Shown piece by piece: positions 36,013 to 47,706 of a DNA stretch of 64,000 nt. The DNA is from Galeruca laticollis. Its lineage: Eukaryota > Arthropoda > Insecta > Coleoptera > Chrysomelidae. A program made the position numbers and the translations under genes. The stretch spans positions 111,420,183-111,484,182 of the forward strand of contig OY998180.1 of NCBI GenBank assembly GCA_963921935.1. Reading direction: 5' to 3'. How positions within the stretch are numbered: position 1 is the stretch's first letter; every line of letters begins with the position of its first letter. The notes beneath the pieces are model-generated. The model was not told where the DNA came from, made no database searches, and saw only the letters and a list, made by a program, of their open reading frames with translations.

Positions 36013-37644
36013 GGACTATTATCTGTGTATAGCATGAAACATGTTTCCCACTTCTGAAATAATATTATACTTCGATCAGTTCAGGAGTGCCACAAGGAAC
36101 TATGCTAGGGACATTGATACATCACACAACTACAGGAATCTTTTTCATATGAATATCTGTAAAAAATAGCATAAACCAAATCTGAATGATCCAGAGCAGC
36201 GGTTGAATATATGATGCTCCTTGGTACCAAACGTTACACGTAGACTTTCATGCACCAATAGTCTACCTTGAAGAAAAACAAGATTTTTGAAAATTACTAG
36301 ATGACCTCCAGTATTTAATTCTATCGGTGTTTCAAGTGCTCACAAGTACTCATGGAAATTCCCCGGTAATGTTCCATTTTATTTCTAAAGAAACTTTCTA
36401 AAAATGTCTATAGAAAAGGAGATCCGTTCTCGAAGAAGCTCAACTTTTAGTATTTTGTACAAATGCAGGCAAATTTTTAAAGTCCACTGATAATAATAAA
36501 TTAAATTTCCAACTAAATAAGACCTTTTTTTATCTAAATAATAATTCAGTGATTCACTGTACATATGTGTTGTGTCGTACTTTTTCGATTACTACTTGAC
36601 CTAAATCTTACACAGTGAGAAACAATCTTTTGATTCGATTCGAGAGTCGCTAGGAATCGACTGAATGACAAAAGCCTTCTGAAGTGCGAAACAATAGTGA
36701 AACAACGTTTGTGTTTCCGAGACAACATCAACTCATTTCTTACCGAAAGCTCAACTTTTGAATTGGAATACGCCGTATCTTGGCCCAGCGGCATCTCGAT
36801 GGTTTCAGAGAAAAGAATAGGTGTGTTTTTATAGAAATATATGTGGGTTTGCCACTCATGCCATTGTTACTGGTATTGAAATTGTAAGTTTCTTAAAAAA
36901 TACAGTGCTTAAGATATTGAATTGAAAGCGGTAATCTTATGCGGGTAAACAATAGCTAAAAATGTATATAATCAAAAAGTATATGAAAATCGAAAAAAGC
37001 TCTTCTATCTTTTTAGATGTCTTCAAGGTTTTCGATAATGTTCAGTTGCTACCTTTACAGAAATAAATTTACTAAATAAGAAAGATGTCCCCAAGGCACT
37101 TCTGAATCACGTCCATGTCGAAGGTATCCAACTTAACAATATTGATATTGCCAGGCGTGTGAAAAGGCCCAATATCATGAGTTTGTAACGTTGATAATAT
37201 CGTATCAAAGTGGTCGTCTATTTTATTTTTATCTTAAAACATGAACATATTTTCGTTCAAAAAAACAGATTTATTGATACAAAATCTATTGATTGCGATC
37301 AATTTTGTTTATTTTCGTACATATAACTCCAATATTATCCATTATTAACACTCAGTAAGCACGCTTTATCTTAAAATTATGGAATTAAAAATCTGTTCAC
37401 CAAATATTATCAAAATCACTTTTTACACTGTCTAAAAAACCATGGCATGAAAAACAAAATGCGCATCATTTTTGAAAATACAATTGTTTATGCTAGTGAA
37501 GTTCAGAGTAGCTAATATCCTGGCAATCGATAGCTTAAGAGTCCTTAATCTCAAATCCGTTTTATAGACCTGTTCGAAACAGTTTTTTTTTGGATAACGT
37601 TTAAAAATAAACGGTTTTTAAGATTAAAACTAACTTTTTTGCAT
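36013..37644. other. Interval with two short LINE RT traces
   Basis: Plus-strand 36072-36116 reads SISSGVPQGTMLGTL, equal to RT motif B, and 36995-37045 reads SIFLDVFKVFDNVQ, equal to motif A. They are out of normal order and 0.9 kb apart, so they come from different fragments or a rearranged one. The rest shows nothing. Confidence 0.5.
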
Positions 37645-38232
37645 TTGTGGCCTTGAACAATATTCTATCATAAAATTGTTACTTGCATACACTTCGGGGG
37701 ATGAATCGTGCTAACAATCCGAATTTTCTCCAAAAATAACCAAAAATTTAGTATATCTGGATTTATAGGAGGACCCGCTGTACTCGCTCTAGTCAACTGA
37801 AAATCAATAGGGTACATCTGTGAGACACCTTGAACAATATTCAATCATAAAATTGATCCATCGTATACTGTATGGTGCTAACAAACTGAAAATTCTCCAA
37901 AAATGACAAAAATATCCTACTTCAAGTACTGTAGCACCTGTTGTATTAGCTCTGATGACCTGAAAATCAATAGGGTTCATCAGTGAGATGTCTTGAATAA
38001 TATTCAAACATAAAATTGGTGACTTGTTGAACTCCGGAGGCTGTATCGTGCTAACAAACTGAAATTTCTCAAAAAATGACAAAATGTCGTACTTCAAGTA
38101 CCATATAGCACCCGTTGTACTGACTCTGGTGAGCTGAAAATCAATAGGGCTCATCTGTGCTATGTCCTTAACAATATTCCATCATAAAATTGGAGACTTA
38201 TTGCACTCCGGAGGCTGTATCGTGCTAACAAG
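37645..38232. repeat. Satellite-like tandem repeat, unit about 167-174 bp, about 3.4 copies
   Basis: The marker GTGCTAACAA recurs near 37706, 37874, 38048 and 38222. TGAAAATCAATAGGG recurs near 37798, 37961 and 38137. Units diverge by roughly 15-25 percent by eye. No ORF is conserved among units. Confidence 0.82.
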
Positions 38233-40149
38233 ACATGTAAGGAAAAGTGGCCGACGACAACGATGACGACGACATACACATAGGATTTTTTTTCTAAAAA
38301 CCGTTTTTTCGTGTTGTGGTTGATGGAAAACGTGAAAATAACTCAAAAAAAAAGTTTCAAAATTCCAACTTTTTTTGGGGTAAACCAATACTTTTCTCAC
38401 ATATTAGATAGGTTGGGCGGAAAAGTAATAAGTGTCAATGTAGTTACAAGAGATTCTAAAATAAGTCTATTCGTAGGAAAATCAAAAGAAGCTTCTTAAG
38501 GTTGTGGATGATCTGGTAGTCATAATTTTTTTATTCATAGATGTTTTCCATTATATGACTTTTTGTTAGTTGACAACAAAAGTTCGGGTCATTAAAGTAA
38601 CTCTTGATCTCTTCAGTCTTGGTATCTTATTATTTCAAGTTAGTCACTTCTGGGTTTGCTGAAAGTCTGATTTAAGGTGTTCGAGTAACTTGGAGCCCCT
38701 ATATTATCCTAGAGATTATAAATTTGTGTTACCATGGCGATATAACTGCAAGTATTGCTGCTCTGAATATTGTGGAAGGGCTGATGGTGATTTTGGAGCT
38801 CAGCAATAACACAACCAATTTTTTTACTTTTGTAGACTGTTTTTGAAACCATAGAGAACAATATTTATCACAATACGATGGAACATACATTTATTGCTTC
38901 CTGGTTAAGGGTGTCGGTCCTTAGTATATCTTGTTGCCAATTTTCTCGTATTATCTGTATATAGTTTTTTTAGTTTCCTCATCTTGAATTCCATGTATTA
39001 GGTGAAAAGCATACCAGAGTATTTGCGATACCGGGTTTTCAAATAATGTCCAAAGCATATAATTAAAAGCAAATAGTGGTTTCGAGTAATGAGTAGGATT
39101 TTATTTTATGTTACGAATGTCATATTTTCAAATATCCTAATGTCTTGGACTGGTCTAATTTCTAGTTTTTTTCATTGTTCGTAGAGCACGGCGCTTTGTC
39201 TTTTTCTTCATAGGAAGGCAATGAAAGAGTGGAACAGAGGGAGTATTAACGGAAGACGAGTTCTAAATTAACGGATTAAATGAGTACGGCGTCGTCAGCA
39301 CAAGATTTAAACTATTAAACTGATACAATTGAGATGGTTTTATGAGAACATTGCCAGGTTAGGAACAGCATTCGATCCTTTTTAAAGTGGATCGCCTTAA
39401 TTAGAGTAACGAAAAGAAAAATGAATTAGGCGGTATTTAAAATCTTTTGTAGTTTTACTTTTTGGTTTTAAGCCTATTTTATATTACAAAATAGTTTTTC
39501 CTTATAAAAATAACTACTTGGGAACACTCGTCTAAGTAGAATGTTTTCATAAAGTTAAAAAAATTTAGATGCGATTTCCTTTATTGAAAATGAGCGACAG
39601 TGTGGCCAAAAGTGACGTGAGGTTCTTTACTGTCATACTTTATTCGGAACACACGTTTACGGAAGTTTCCAAAAAGCACCCCGTGTAATACCATTCAGTT
39701 TGTTCATAGTACTCCATTTTGTTAGTATATATCAACTAAGTTTTGCAATTTTTACAATATATACATATAAATATCGAACAGAATAAGGTAAAAAATGTAG
39801 CTTTCACCGACTTCATAAGGTTTAAAGGTATCAAATATCTTATAATAAGCAACATGCCGTTCTCAGGTTATACAATTATTTTTTAAAGGAACGATTTAGA
39901 TTTTTAAACTTCAACAAAAGGAGTATTTCCTTTAAAAAAATCTGATGTGCTTTAAAACTACATAAAAAATTATTAATTCAGATTGTGAACCAATGATCGT
40001 TTTACCGACCAATGTTAATATACGTTCCCATTACCGACCGATTTTATACCAATTAACGACCAGTAAATAAAAAGGATATAAATAAGTAAGGGTTTGAGGG
40101 AATATATCTTTTGTAAGTACAAGTTATGGGATTATGGTCAATAAAACAA
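38233..40149. other. AT-rich interval, nothing firmly recognised
   Basis: TTGGGCGGAAAAGTAATAA near 38413 resembles a mariner end, but no partner was found. The remainder has no motif-bearing frame. Confidence 0.35.
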
Positions 40150-41382
40150 CGAAAATCTATTATTTTTTCAGCCAACGTTTCGACCTTTATTGGGTCATCT
40201 TCAGGGCGTCTACAAGAAACATACAAAGAATGTATATTTTTTTGTGTGATACACTAAACACAAAAGTCATAAAATTTGTTAAAATCAAATAAAATTTGTA
40301 CAATAGTATATGTAAGAAACGACAAAAATTATAGTTAAAATATATTAAAAGTTAATTTTTTGAAATAACAGTTATGAAAACCACAGGAAAACAGGTGAGA
40401 TCCTTTTATGTCATTAATTGCGACATGCAGTTAGAGTTTACTTATGAATTATATGATGTTTATTATCTTTCAACGCCCAATATCCGCTAGTTTAAGGTTG
40501 TATATTGTTGCAATTATTTGTGTAGGTGCAATCCCCAGTATAGTTCTACAGGAAGTTAGACCAGAGAAAAAAAAATAAAATCAAATGAAGAAAAGAACTT
40601 TTTCCTTCTCCCCCACCTCTCAATTAATTGAGAGAACCAAAAAACGTACAGGAAAATTAATATTACGGTACAATTTTTGATCATGAAGATGTTAAAAAAA
40701 TATTCTTCAATTAAATGTGAATCTATTGTTGCTAATATTAAGAAACAATTTTCTGTGATACTTAAATAACTCACAAAATAAAGAAAACCAGATGAAAAAA
40801 CCTAATTAAAACTATGTTAAACAAACAAAGACTTACCAAAATTGATTTTCTTCTTGAAAAAATTCCCTATTATATCAGGCCTTCCAAAAACAATTTCCAT
40901 CAAAAAAGGAAATAACATTTCAATTTGTTGTTTGTGTTCATGTTTGGGTACGGTGGGAACTGAATATAAAATGAATTTTATAGATATCAGGTGAGAAACG
41001 AGTTCAAAAACCAGTTTTAGTTGTTTTTCAATGACAACTCCTTGGTTCTATTTATTAATAAAATATAGGATGTGTTTAAATTTTCGACGTCTTTTTTTAA
41101 GTTTACTGAAGGGTTATTGACAATGTTAATCATTTCAGAAAACCTTCTTTTATAAAAGTTGGTTTGTTGGTCTAAAATTTTGACGTCATCAAAATTAAAA
41201 GTGTGGTTTTCTGAGAAAGAATGTTGAGCCAAATATGAAACTAATGATTTCTTCCTTTCATCCCTTCGGTGTTCATTTATACGTACAGATACATATCTTT
41301 TGGTTTCCCCTACGTAGCATTTGTCGCAGTTACTGCATGGTATCTTATAAACAACATTTGATTGTGATTCAATTGGTGGTAA
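40150..41382 (-). pseudogene. Penelope-like element: GIY-YIG endonuclease domain and 3' region
   Basis: On the minus strand, coding from 41382 to 41014 reads SNVVYKIPCSNCDKCYVGET, then RYVSVRINEHRRDERK and LAQHSFSENHTFNFDDVKIL, ending YKRRFSEMINIVNNPSVNL and a stop. This is the C-terminal GIY-YIG nuclease of Penelope-like retroelements: VYKIPC for the first motif, CYVGET for YIG (I to V), the conserved Arg in the next helix, and the family's usual C-terminal H-x-F-x-F block. The RT domain is absent. A 440-bp insertion (about 40563-41004) splits the region after the stop, since ACCAG occurs on both its sides. The 3' region then runs to a hammerhead-like motif near 40165-40210. Confidence 0.86.
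40165..40210 (-). ncRNA. Hammerhead-like motif at the end of the Penelope-like element
   Basis: Minus strand: CUGAAGA (40204-40198) fits the CUGANGA core, GACC-CAAUAAA-GGUC makes stem II with one mismatched closing pair, and GAAAC (40181-40177) follows, then GUUGG. Stem III would be almost absent, as is reported for Penelope-type hammerheads. The pairing of stem I is not clear, so activity is uncertain. Confidence 0.5.
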
Positions 41383-41385
41383 TCA

Positions 41386-41500
41386 ATAAATAGAACCAAA
41401 GAGTTGTCATTGAAAAACAACTAAAACTGGTCTATCTTCCTGTAGAACTATACTGGGGATTGCACCTACACCAATAATTGCAACAACATAATAAACATCA
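41386..41500 (+). mobile_element. Inverted second copy of the Penelope-like 3' region
   Basis: The plus strand from AATAGAACCAAAGAGTTGTC onward repeats, in opposite orientation, the last codons and 3' sequence of the minus copy (41048-41008 joined to 40562-40500), without the 440-bp insertion. The two copies are divergent, with their 5' truncation points abutting near 41384. Confidence 0.78.
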
Positions 41501-42095
41501 CATGAGGACATTAGATTTCTAGAATATTTATTGTTCGTTAAATATTACTATATTCTGTTTCCTAGTGTAAATTTATCTACATACGATAAAAAGAATATTG
41601 CGAACCGATCATATAAAAAACTCGCTTGAAGGGATTTCTCTCAAAATGATATTACATTTTTATATTCTTACATCGTATTTACTAAAAGATATTGTCTTCA
41701 ATAATAACCAACTAACATTGAAAATATAGTTTAAATGAGTAAATATATAACAAAACAGCAAGGAAGTACTTTGAAGAGAGTCATGTGAATGATCGTCGTG
41801 AGATACATCCAAATTCCTAACCACCATGTCTCCTAGAAACGTATCGGATAGGGTTTCCTTCCTTCCGTACCTAAATCCACTTCAGTATTATGTAAGTTAC
41901 ATAATAATTTGCATACCTTCATATATACGAAAACCCACTTGACCAAACAATGAGTCACGTTAAACTGCTATGAAAGTATCCGATAAGATATTTTAATCGA
42001 TGAATACCTTTAGAAAGAAATAATTTTCAATATCCATTAAAACCGCTAGCATACAAAACGTAATGGTGTTTTCAACGAGTAAGCCTGGGATCTTC

Positions 42096-42131
<36 letters not shown>

Positions 42132-42998
42132 CAGAAGTTTTGCTTTTGTAAGATTTTCTGTTTAAAATTCAACTGCATATAATGAATAAATTTCGCCTAA
42201 GAATGCTGCATTTCCCTTAGAACTCCACTAGTGAAAAGAAGTGCAATGCATCTTTGCATCACATAGTTAAGACTGGAAGGGTTGTGAGTGGTCTTGAGGG
42301 GATGTAGGGGGTGAGGTTCCTCGAGTGGAAAATGTGATTTCTTCATCTACCGCTTCGGCGCACGAAAAAATTTAATTGTCGATTTTATTCATACCGGGAC
42401 AGATCGAGAAATTGTAAAAAATACATTTATTCATTAATTTATCAGTTAGATGATTATATTATAAATTATCCACCCCTAATCATCCTTATTATTAACTATA
42501 GAAAAAGTGTGGTTATGACTAAATTTTGTTAAAATGCTCTTAAAAGTACAATAGCGTGCAAATTTTAGGAGTTGCAAGAAAATAATAGTTTTTTAAGTTC
42601 GAAACTCTGTATACTTTTTTAAATGGTATTTTTTTCCTGATTTCAAAAACTTATGACACGTTACACTTACCTTGTATCGTCTTTGAGTTTGGGTATAATT
42701 GATAACGTCTTCTCATATCTATAATTGCATTGCAAATGGGTTCATTATGTTTATTAAGATTGTTCATTTCAAGTTGAATCATGTGTGTAATGACTATACT
42801 ATTGTTGTAAAATAATCGGGATCTCCATCCAAATTTTGAAACAACTGACGGAAAAACTCAAGCCTTTTATGAACCTTTGTTAAAAATTGTTCCTGTAAAA
42901 TTTTATACCGAACGAATGTGAGTTTTCAGGGCACTTCCCCGAGCCAGTAAACTCATAAGCTCGTAAATAGTTGTAAATAGTTGTTTCGTATATTATTT
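41501..42998. other. AT-rich interval with (TA)n
   Basis: A (TA)n tract lies at about 42098-42129. No coding pattern or larger repeat was recognised. Confidence 0.4.
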
Positions 42999-43841
42999 TT
43001 TTCCGATGTTTGCTATGGCTAACAGTATCAAATGCTTTGGCTTTATCTAAAAAAACACAGAAACAAACTTTATTGCTATTTAATGCTTCATAAACTTTTG
43101 ATGTTAGATTTCAAACGGCATCTTGTGAGGAGGTATTTTGCTTAAAACCAAATTGCTTGGATGAAGTTAAATCGCATTTGTTTATGAACGATGTAAGTCT
43201 ATTTTTAAACAATTTTTCAAATTGTATGTCTATGTCTATAATTTACAGCAAGAGTCTTGTCTTCATTTTTGTATACTGGTATGACTACAGTCTTTTTAAA
43301 GGATTTGGGCCATACGTTTTTCTATGCACATATTTATGATGTATACTAGAGGATCAAGTATAAATGGTGAAATTGCTTTTAGTCATTCCGCACTAATCTC
43401 ATCAAAACCAGATGCATTTTCACTTTTCAATTCATTTGTTATTGTTTTTATTTCATACCTATTTGTGGGTAATAAAGCCATCGAATTTGGCAAAGAGACA
43501 TTATCATCATATATTTTGTAAGGACTTTCACTTATTTGTTCGGCTAACCTGTTGCCCATTCCTAAAAATACCCGATTAAATTCATTTGCAATGTGACATG
43601 GGTTTGTCAGTATATTTTGACCTTTAATAGCTTCATAAGGCATTTTTACTTTTGGTAATGTAAATCCATACTCACTCAGACCGCTTATATATTCTATGGT
43701 ATCATCATTTACATCCAATAAGTCAATATTAATATCCCCCTCAAATAGGCAGTAATTTTCAAAATTGATATCACTATTACATAGGGTAGATGTACCAGTT
43801 GTCGCCACTGTACCAATTTTGGCCACTTTCATTTTTAACAT
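42999..43841 (-). pseudogene. LINE fragment: endonuclease-RT linker to RT motif A
   Basis: The minus strand from 43841 reads a linker with HIANEFNRVFLGMGNRLAEQI, then KSENASGFDEISAE (the usual S-x-G-x-D-x-I entry to the RT), a stop, PFILDPLVYIINMCIEK, a break, FKKTVVIPVYKNEDK, FEKLFKNRLTSFINKC, SSKQFGFKQNTSSQDAV and motif A CVFLDKAKAFDTVSH. The catalytic block is missing beyond 42999. Stops and frame changes show it is dead. It differs in sequence from the other LINEs in the window. Confidence 0.87.
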
Positions 43842-44083
43842 TATTTATTAAGGTACTTCTGATATTGTTATGAAGTATAGTAAAGTTATGGTTAGTTTGG
43901 TTTATTTTAAAAATCTTAAAACATTCACTGAAATCTTTTACGTTATATGTTTCAACAATGGTCCATTATAGATGTATGAAGAATGTAACAAACAGTTAAA
44001 ATTTGTGGTTAGAATCAGTGATAAACTAAAAATTAAAATAAAATGAAAGTATCAAAATATATGTTGAGGAGTGTACCTATATA
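43842..44083. other. Short spacer before the pogo-like element
   Basis: AT-rich, with no feature except the TA dinucleotide at 44082-44083 that flanks the next element. Confidence 0.5.
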
Positions 44084-45478
44084 GGGGAGAGTTGCCTTGA
44101 TCGTACCAATTCTCGTCTTTCAATTGATGTAGCTCACATACTGCTAGTTGTTATGCCCAAATTTATTGTATAGTTAAATTAATTCTCTCCTCACCTTATA
44201 CATTTTTTTAAATGTGATGCAAGTTCATTTAGTACTTGAAAACAATAAATTACTAAGGCCCTGCAAGTGGTAGAATGAAAGAAACTAGTTGCCTTTATCG
44301 TACCAGGTGGCTCCTTGATCGTGCCCTGTACAATTCATATGTGGGTAATACCGTATGAAATAAATTACATATAATAGACTTATAAAGAGTTAATTTCCAT
44401 TTTTCATAACATGAACAACTAATATACAAATACTGTAGATATAAGGAGTTATAATGAAAACTTGAGTTATAATGAAATTAAGATAAAGGCCTACTATTTA
44501 TCTACATTTGACACATGTATACTGTTGAGGCCTGTCTTTGTTTGTGATTCCTGCACAAGAATCATGCACCCACAAATTACAAACCTGACATTGAATCATT
44601 TCTCCTACCAGGTTGGTTTCACACAAGAAACAATACCATTCTTCAGGTTGCACTTCTACCACAACAACAGATTGATTCGAAGAAGATGTGACGTTAACCA
44701 TGGACCCAGAGGAAACTTTTCCTGATTTTCCACGGAATCCAAGGTTTTTCTTCACGTTGTGTATCTTCTTCATAATAGATTATTCTTTTTTTATACAAAT
44801 TTTCATTGATGCAGAACCCAATTTCTGTTCCAACTAGTGTTGCCGCCGAGACGAGAGATTCTCGTCTCGACTCGTCCTCTCTCGACGAGACGAGGGACCC
44901 ATTTTCTCTCGTCTAGCTAGACGAGACGAGACGAGAGAAGTACCCTCTCTCGTCGAGAAATTCTCGTTTCTCTCGATCTCTCTCGAGCAAAAACGTTAAA
45001 TTTTTGGAGATTTTTAAAATCTTCTTAAATTTCTCTTTGCAAAAATATATATAATGTCTATAGTTGGACCAGCGGTTTTCGAGTTCTTCGACTGCAAATA
45101 TATTATTATTATTATGACGTTTTATCGCTACATAAAATTATTTGCAGTCAAATAACTCGTGACAGGCATACATTGTCGAAATTAGCACAATAAAAATGTT
45201 TGTGTGATCACTAACCGCGTTGTAAAATTGTTTTCAATTCCTGAGATACGGGAGATTTGTTGAAAACCTCTAAAACTAATTCCTTTCAACTCGAAAGGTT
45301 TCAATTTTAAGACAACGTTCATGAAATAAAATCTATGTAATCTTCTAATTTTTGCAAACTACCGTTACCTTTTTTATATCATTTGTTATAAATCTCTGAG
45401 ATATCATGGTCAACTTCATATTTTTAAATACGGACCAAGATTTTTCATATTAATTTTTGAGTAAATATTACCTCAAAT

Positions 45479-45711
45479 ACAGTGATGTACGTTTCGACAC
45501 AAATTATACATTATCAGGAACTTTTTTAAAATATTCTCAGTAGGCTTATGGCTTTTTTAAATATTATCTCAATTTTTGCTTGAGATATAATGAAATTGAG
45601 GTAGAAAACAGGAAAAATATTATATTTGAAGCAACCATAGGCGTAGGTACTAGAAATATTTCAAAAAATTTCCTGAATATCTATAATCTGTGTTGAAACG
45701 TACATCATTGT
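45479..45711. mobile_element. MITE of about 235 bp inside the hAT
   Basis: CAGTGATGTACGTTTCGACA at the left is mirrored by TGTTGAAACGTACATCATTG at the right, with TA on both sides. The inverted match runs about 55 bp inward. There is no coding content. Confidence 0.78.
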
Positions 45712-45984
45712 AGTTGCACACTCAAATGACCACACTGTATAAATGCGAAATAAGAGCACGGTGAAAAATTCAATCTTATCAAAAATAATAAAACGCCAAT
45801 TGTAATAATTAATTTCTATTGTGAAGTGTCAGAAAAAATATTGCAACAGTTAACATAAAATTTACTAATGAACTAAAAAATATAATACAGATAGGTATCT
45901 AGATACAAAAACGGTTCATATAATGATGTATAAAAAGTAAATTAGGCTGAAAAAAAACCTTTATTACCTACATCTAGTTAATAC

Positions 45985-46347
45985 TTATACATATATTAGG
46001 AACACTAAAAACTTTAAATATAAAATAATCATTGTTTGACAAATATTTTTCTTAAGCCTACACGAATACCAAGAGTTTAAACATAACAATGTTCTAGCTG
46101 ATTCTGCGTTAAGACGGTTCCTATGTTTTCTTATTACGAGTCGTTCTTTTGAAAACAGTCTTTCAGCAGTAACACTGGTAGCAGGTATAGCTGATATATC
46201 CCTAGCCATTTCAGCAAGATTTTGAAAGATTTCCTCATGGCCACCCCACCATTTTAAACTATTGGTATCTCGACCAGCTCTTTCTCTGTCTATATATTTT
46301 TGATATTCGGCTCTTGCTACCTCTCTGTTGTTTATTTGTTTTTTGAT

Positions 46348-46418
<71 letters not shown>

Positions 46419-46423
46419 TCTAT

Positions 46424-46462
<39 letters not shown>

Positions 46463-46463
46463 C

Positions 46464-46558
<95 letters not shown>

Positions 46559-47182
46559 TTCATTTATTTATTTACTTATTTATTTATTTATTTACTTATT
46601 TATTTATCTATTTATTTATTTGTTTGTTTATCTATTTATTTATTTATATCCAAACAGACCTTGCGGTCTAATCACAAGGATAATATTATAACAACAAAAA
46701 AATTATATATAATACATCAACAAACATAGGTAAGTTTAAATCTATGCTATAACCTAAGTTACAAAAAAAAAGCCTATGACAGAAAATGTAAAACACATCT
46801 AAACAAAATGGATGATAGATAATGATGAGACGAAAACAGCTGCTATATCGATAAATTTGTCTCAATACTGTCTTACGCAAGACATTTTTGGAAACTGACC
46901 AATCTTGTTGATGCTAAAGCTCGGTTTTTTATATAAGCCAGTCATAAATTCCTCACTACTTGTTGATGATGAATCTTTCTCTGTTTCTGTTTCCGTCGCA
47001 GTGGCGATAGTAGCAATTGGTTTTACGTAAAATGAATAGAAGATTTCGTCAAATTTCTTCAAAGATCCTTCTTTAATTTGTCTTCCCCACGGGGTCAAAT
47101 TAAATGTCTCTATTTTGTGCCTCGGATCTAATACTAACGCCGTACAATAAACCCAATTCGTATTATAATAATGCTTCAGCAT
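45985..47182 (-). pseudogene. hAT transposase remnant (C-terminal half)
   Basis: From 47182 leftward the frame reads LKHYYNTNWVYCTALVLDPR and LTPWGRQIKEGSLKKFDEIF, the region before the hAT insertion domain's end. After a LINE-tail insertion (about 46340-46861), coding resumes near 46330 with EYQKYIDRERAGRDTNSLKW and ends with the dimerisation domain, AEMARDISAIPATSVTAERL and FSKERLVIRKHRNRL. hAT transposases use this domain to dimerise. The N-terminal zinc finger and first catalytic residues are not found in 47183-47880, which instead holds small palindromes. Confidence 0.86.
46340..46861 (-). mobile_element. LINE 3' end with a long (TAAA)n tail inserted in the hAT gene
   Basis: About 300 bp of TTTA repeats (46343-46648) are the minus-strand TAAA tail. 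Next to it, on the minus strand, comes a 3' UTR-like stretch containing ATTAGACCGCAAGGTCTG, a pattern common at ends of insect LINEs. hAT coding sequence lies on both sides. The long plus-strand frames of repeated FIYL are translations of the repeat. Confidence 0.75.
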
Positions 47183-47324
47183 TTTGACTCTCCCTGCTTG
47201 AAACGCTTCTATTAAGGTGTTTTTTACATATGTGACTTCTATATCATTAAGAGAAAATAAAAAAAGATGTCAATTTTTTAAATTAAGGTCAGATTTCAGT
47301 TTTTTGGACAAATTGTGTTTTTTA

Positions 47325-47390
47325 AATCAACGACAACGTTTCGGTGTAGTCCACACCATCACACAGTGCAAAGAGTGCGGATAGAATCTG
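47325..47390 (-). other. Penelope-type terminal trace (CGAAACGTT)
   Basis: Minus strand: GTGTGATGGTGTGGACTACA followed by CCGAAACGTTGTCG. GGUGU and ACACC can form a hammerhead stem II ahead of GAAAC, but the CUGANGA core is degraded. Probably a remnant of a Penelope-like end. Confidence 0.45.
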
Positions 47391-47401
47391 AAAATTTAAA
47401 A

Positions 47402-47475
47402 ATATGCAGGGTGTTCCATTTTAAAAAATGGAATTTTTTTACCGTGCTGGTTTTTTGGAACACCCTGCATAGACA
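47402..47475. mobile_element. Mini-palindrome with GCAGGGTGTTCCA ends
   Basis: TATGCAGGGTGTTCC at the left and GGAACACCCTGCATA at the right enclose about 45 bp. This looks like the two ends of a Tc1/mariner-type MITE with almost no interior. Confidence 0.75.
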
Positions 47476-47599
47476 AAAATAATTTTATTACAGGCACCTC
47501 TTAACCCTTAATAAGCTTCGTCAAACGTTTGCCTGCTATCTTTATTGGTGCAGGAGATATTGACCTTTGTCGAACTAATCGCTACCCTGTAGTACATAC

Positions 47600-47706
47600 C
47601 AAGCAAAGTTTTAACGCATTAAGGTTAGGTTCTGTTATATTTGATATATATTGCACACAATTCATGTCAAATATGGTAGAACCTAACCTCAACGCGTTAA
47701 AATTTA
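47600..47706. mobile_element. Short MITE, about 106 bp
   Basis: AGTTTTAACGCATTAAGG with GTTAGGTTCT is mirrored by AGAACCTAACCTCAACGCG and TTAAAATTT. The loop is about 40 bp. It explains the open frames crossing it on both strands. Confidence 0.7.

Noticed and set aside
38690..38830. Possible coding trace (ITASIAALNIVEGLMVILEL) after a Tyr-rich stretch
   Set aside because: Vaguely resembles internal blocks of transposon-derived proteins, but it is short, framed by stops and matches nothing I can name.
44840..44992. Short repeats of GAGACGAG considered as a CRISPR-like array
   Set aside because: There are no spacers of constant length; the motif alternates in orientation and lies at hAT termini.
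46300..46729. Long plus-strand frames made of repeated FIYL
   Set aside because: They are the (TTTA)n tract read in all frames and carry no protein signal.
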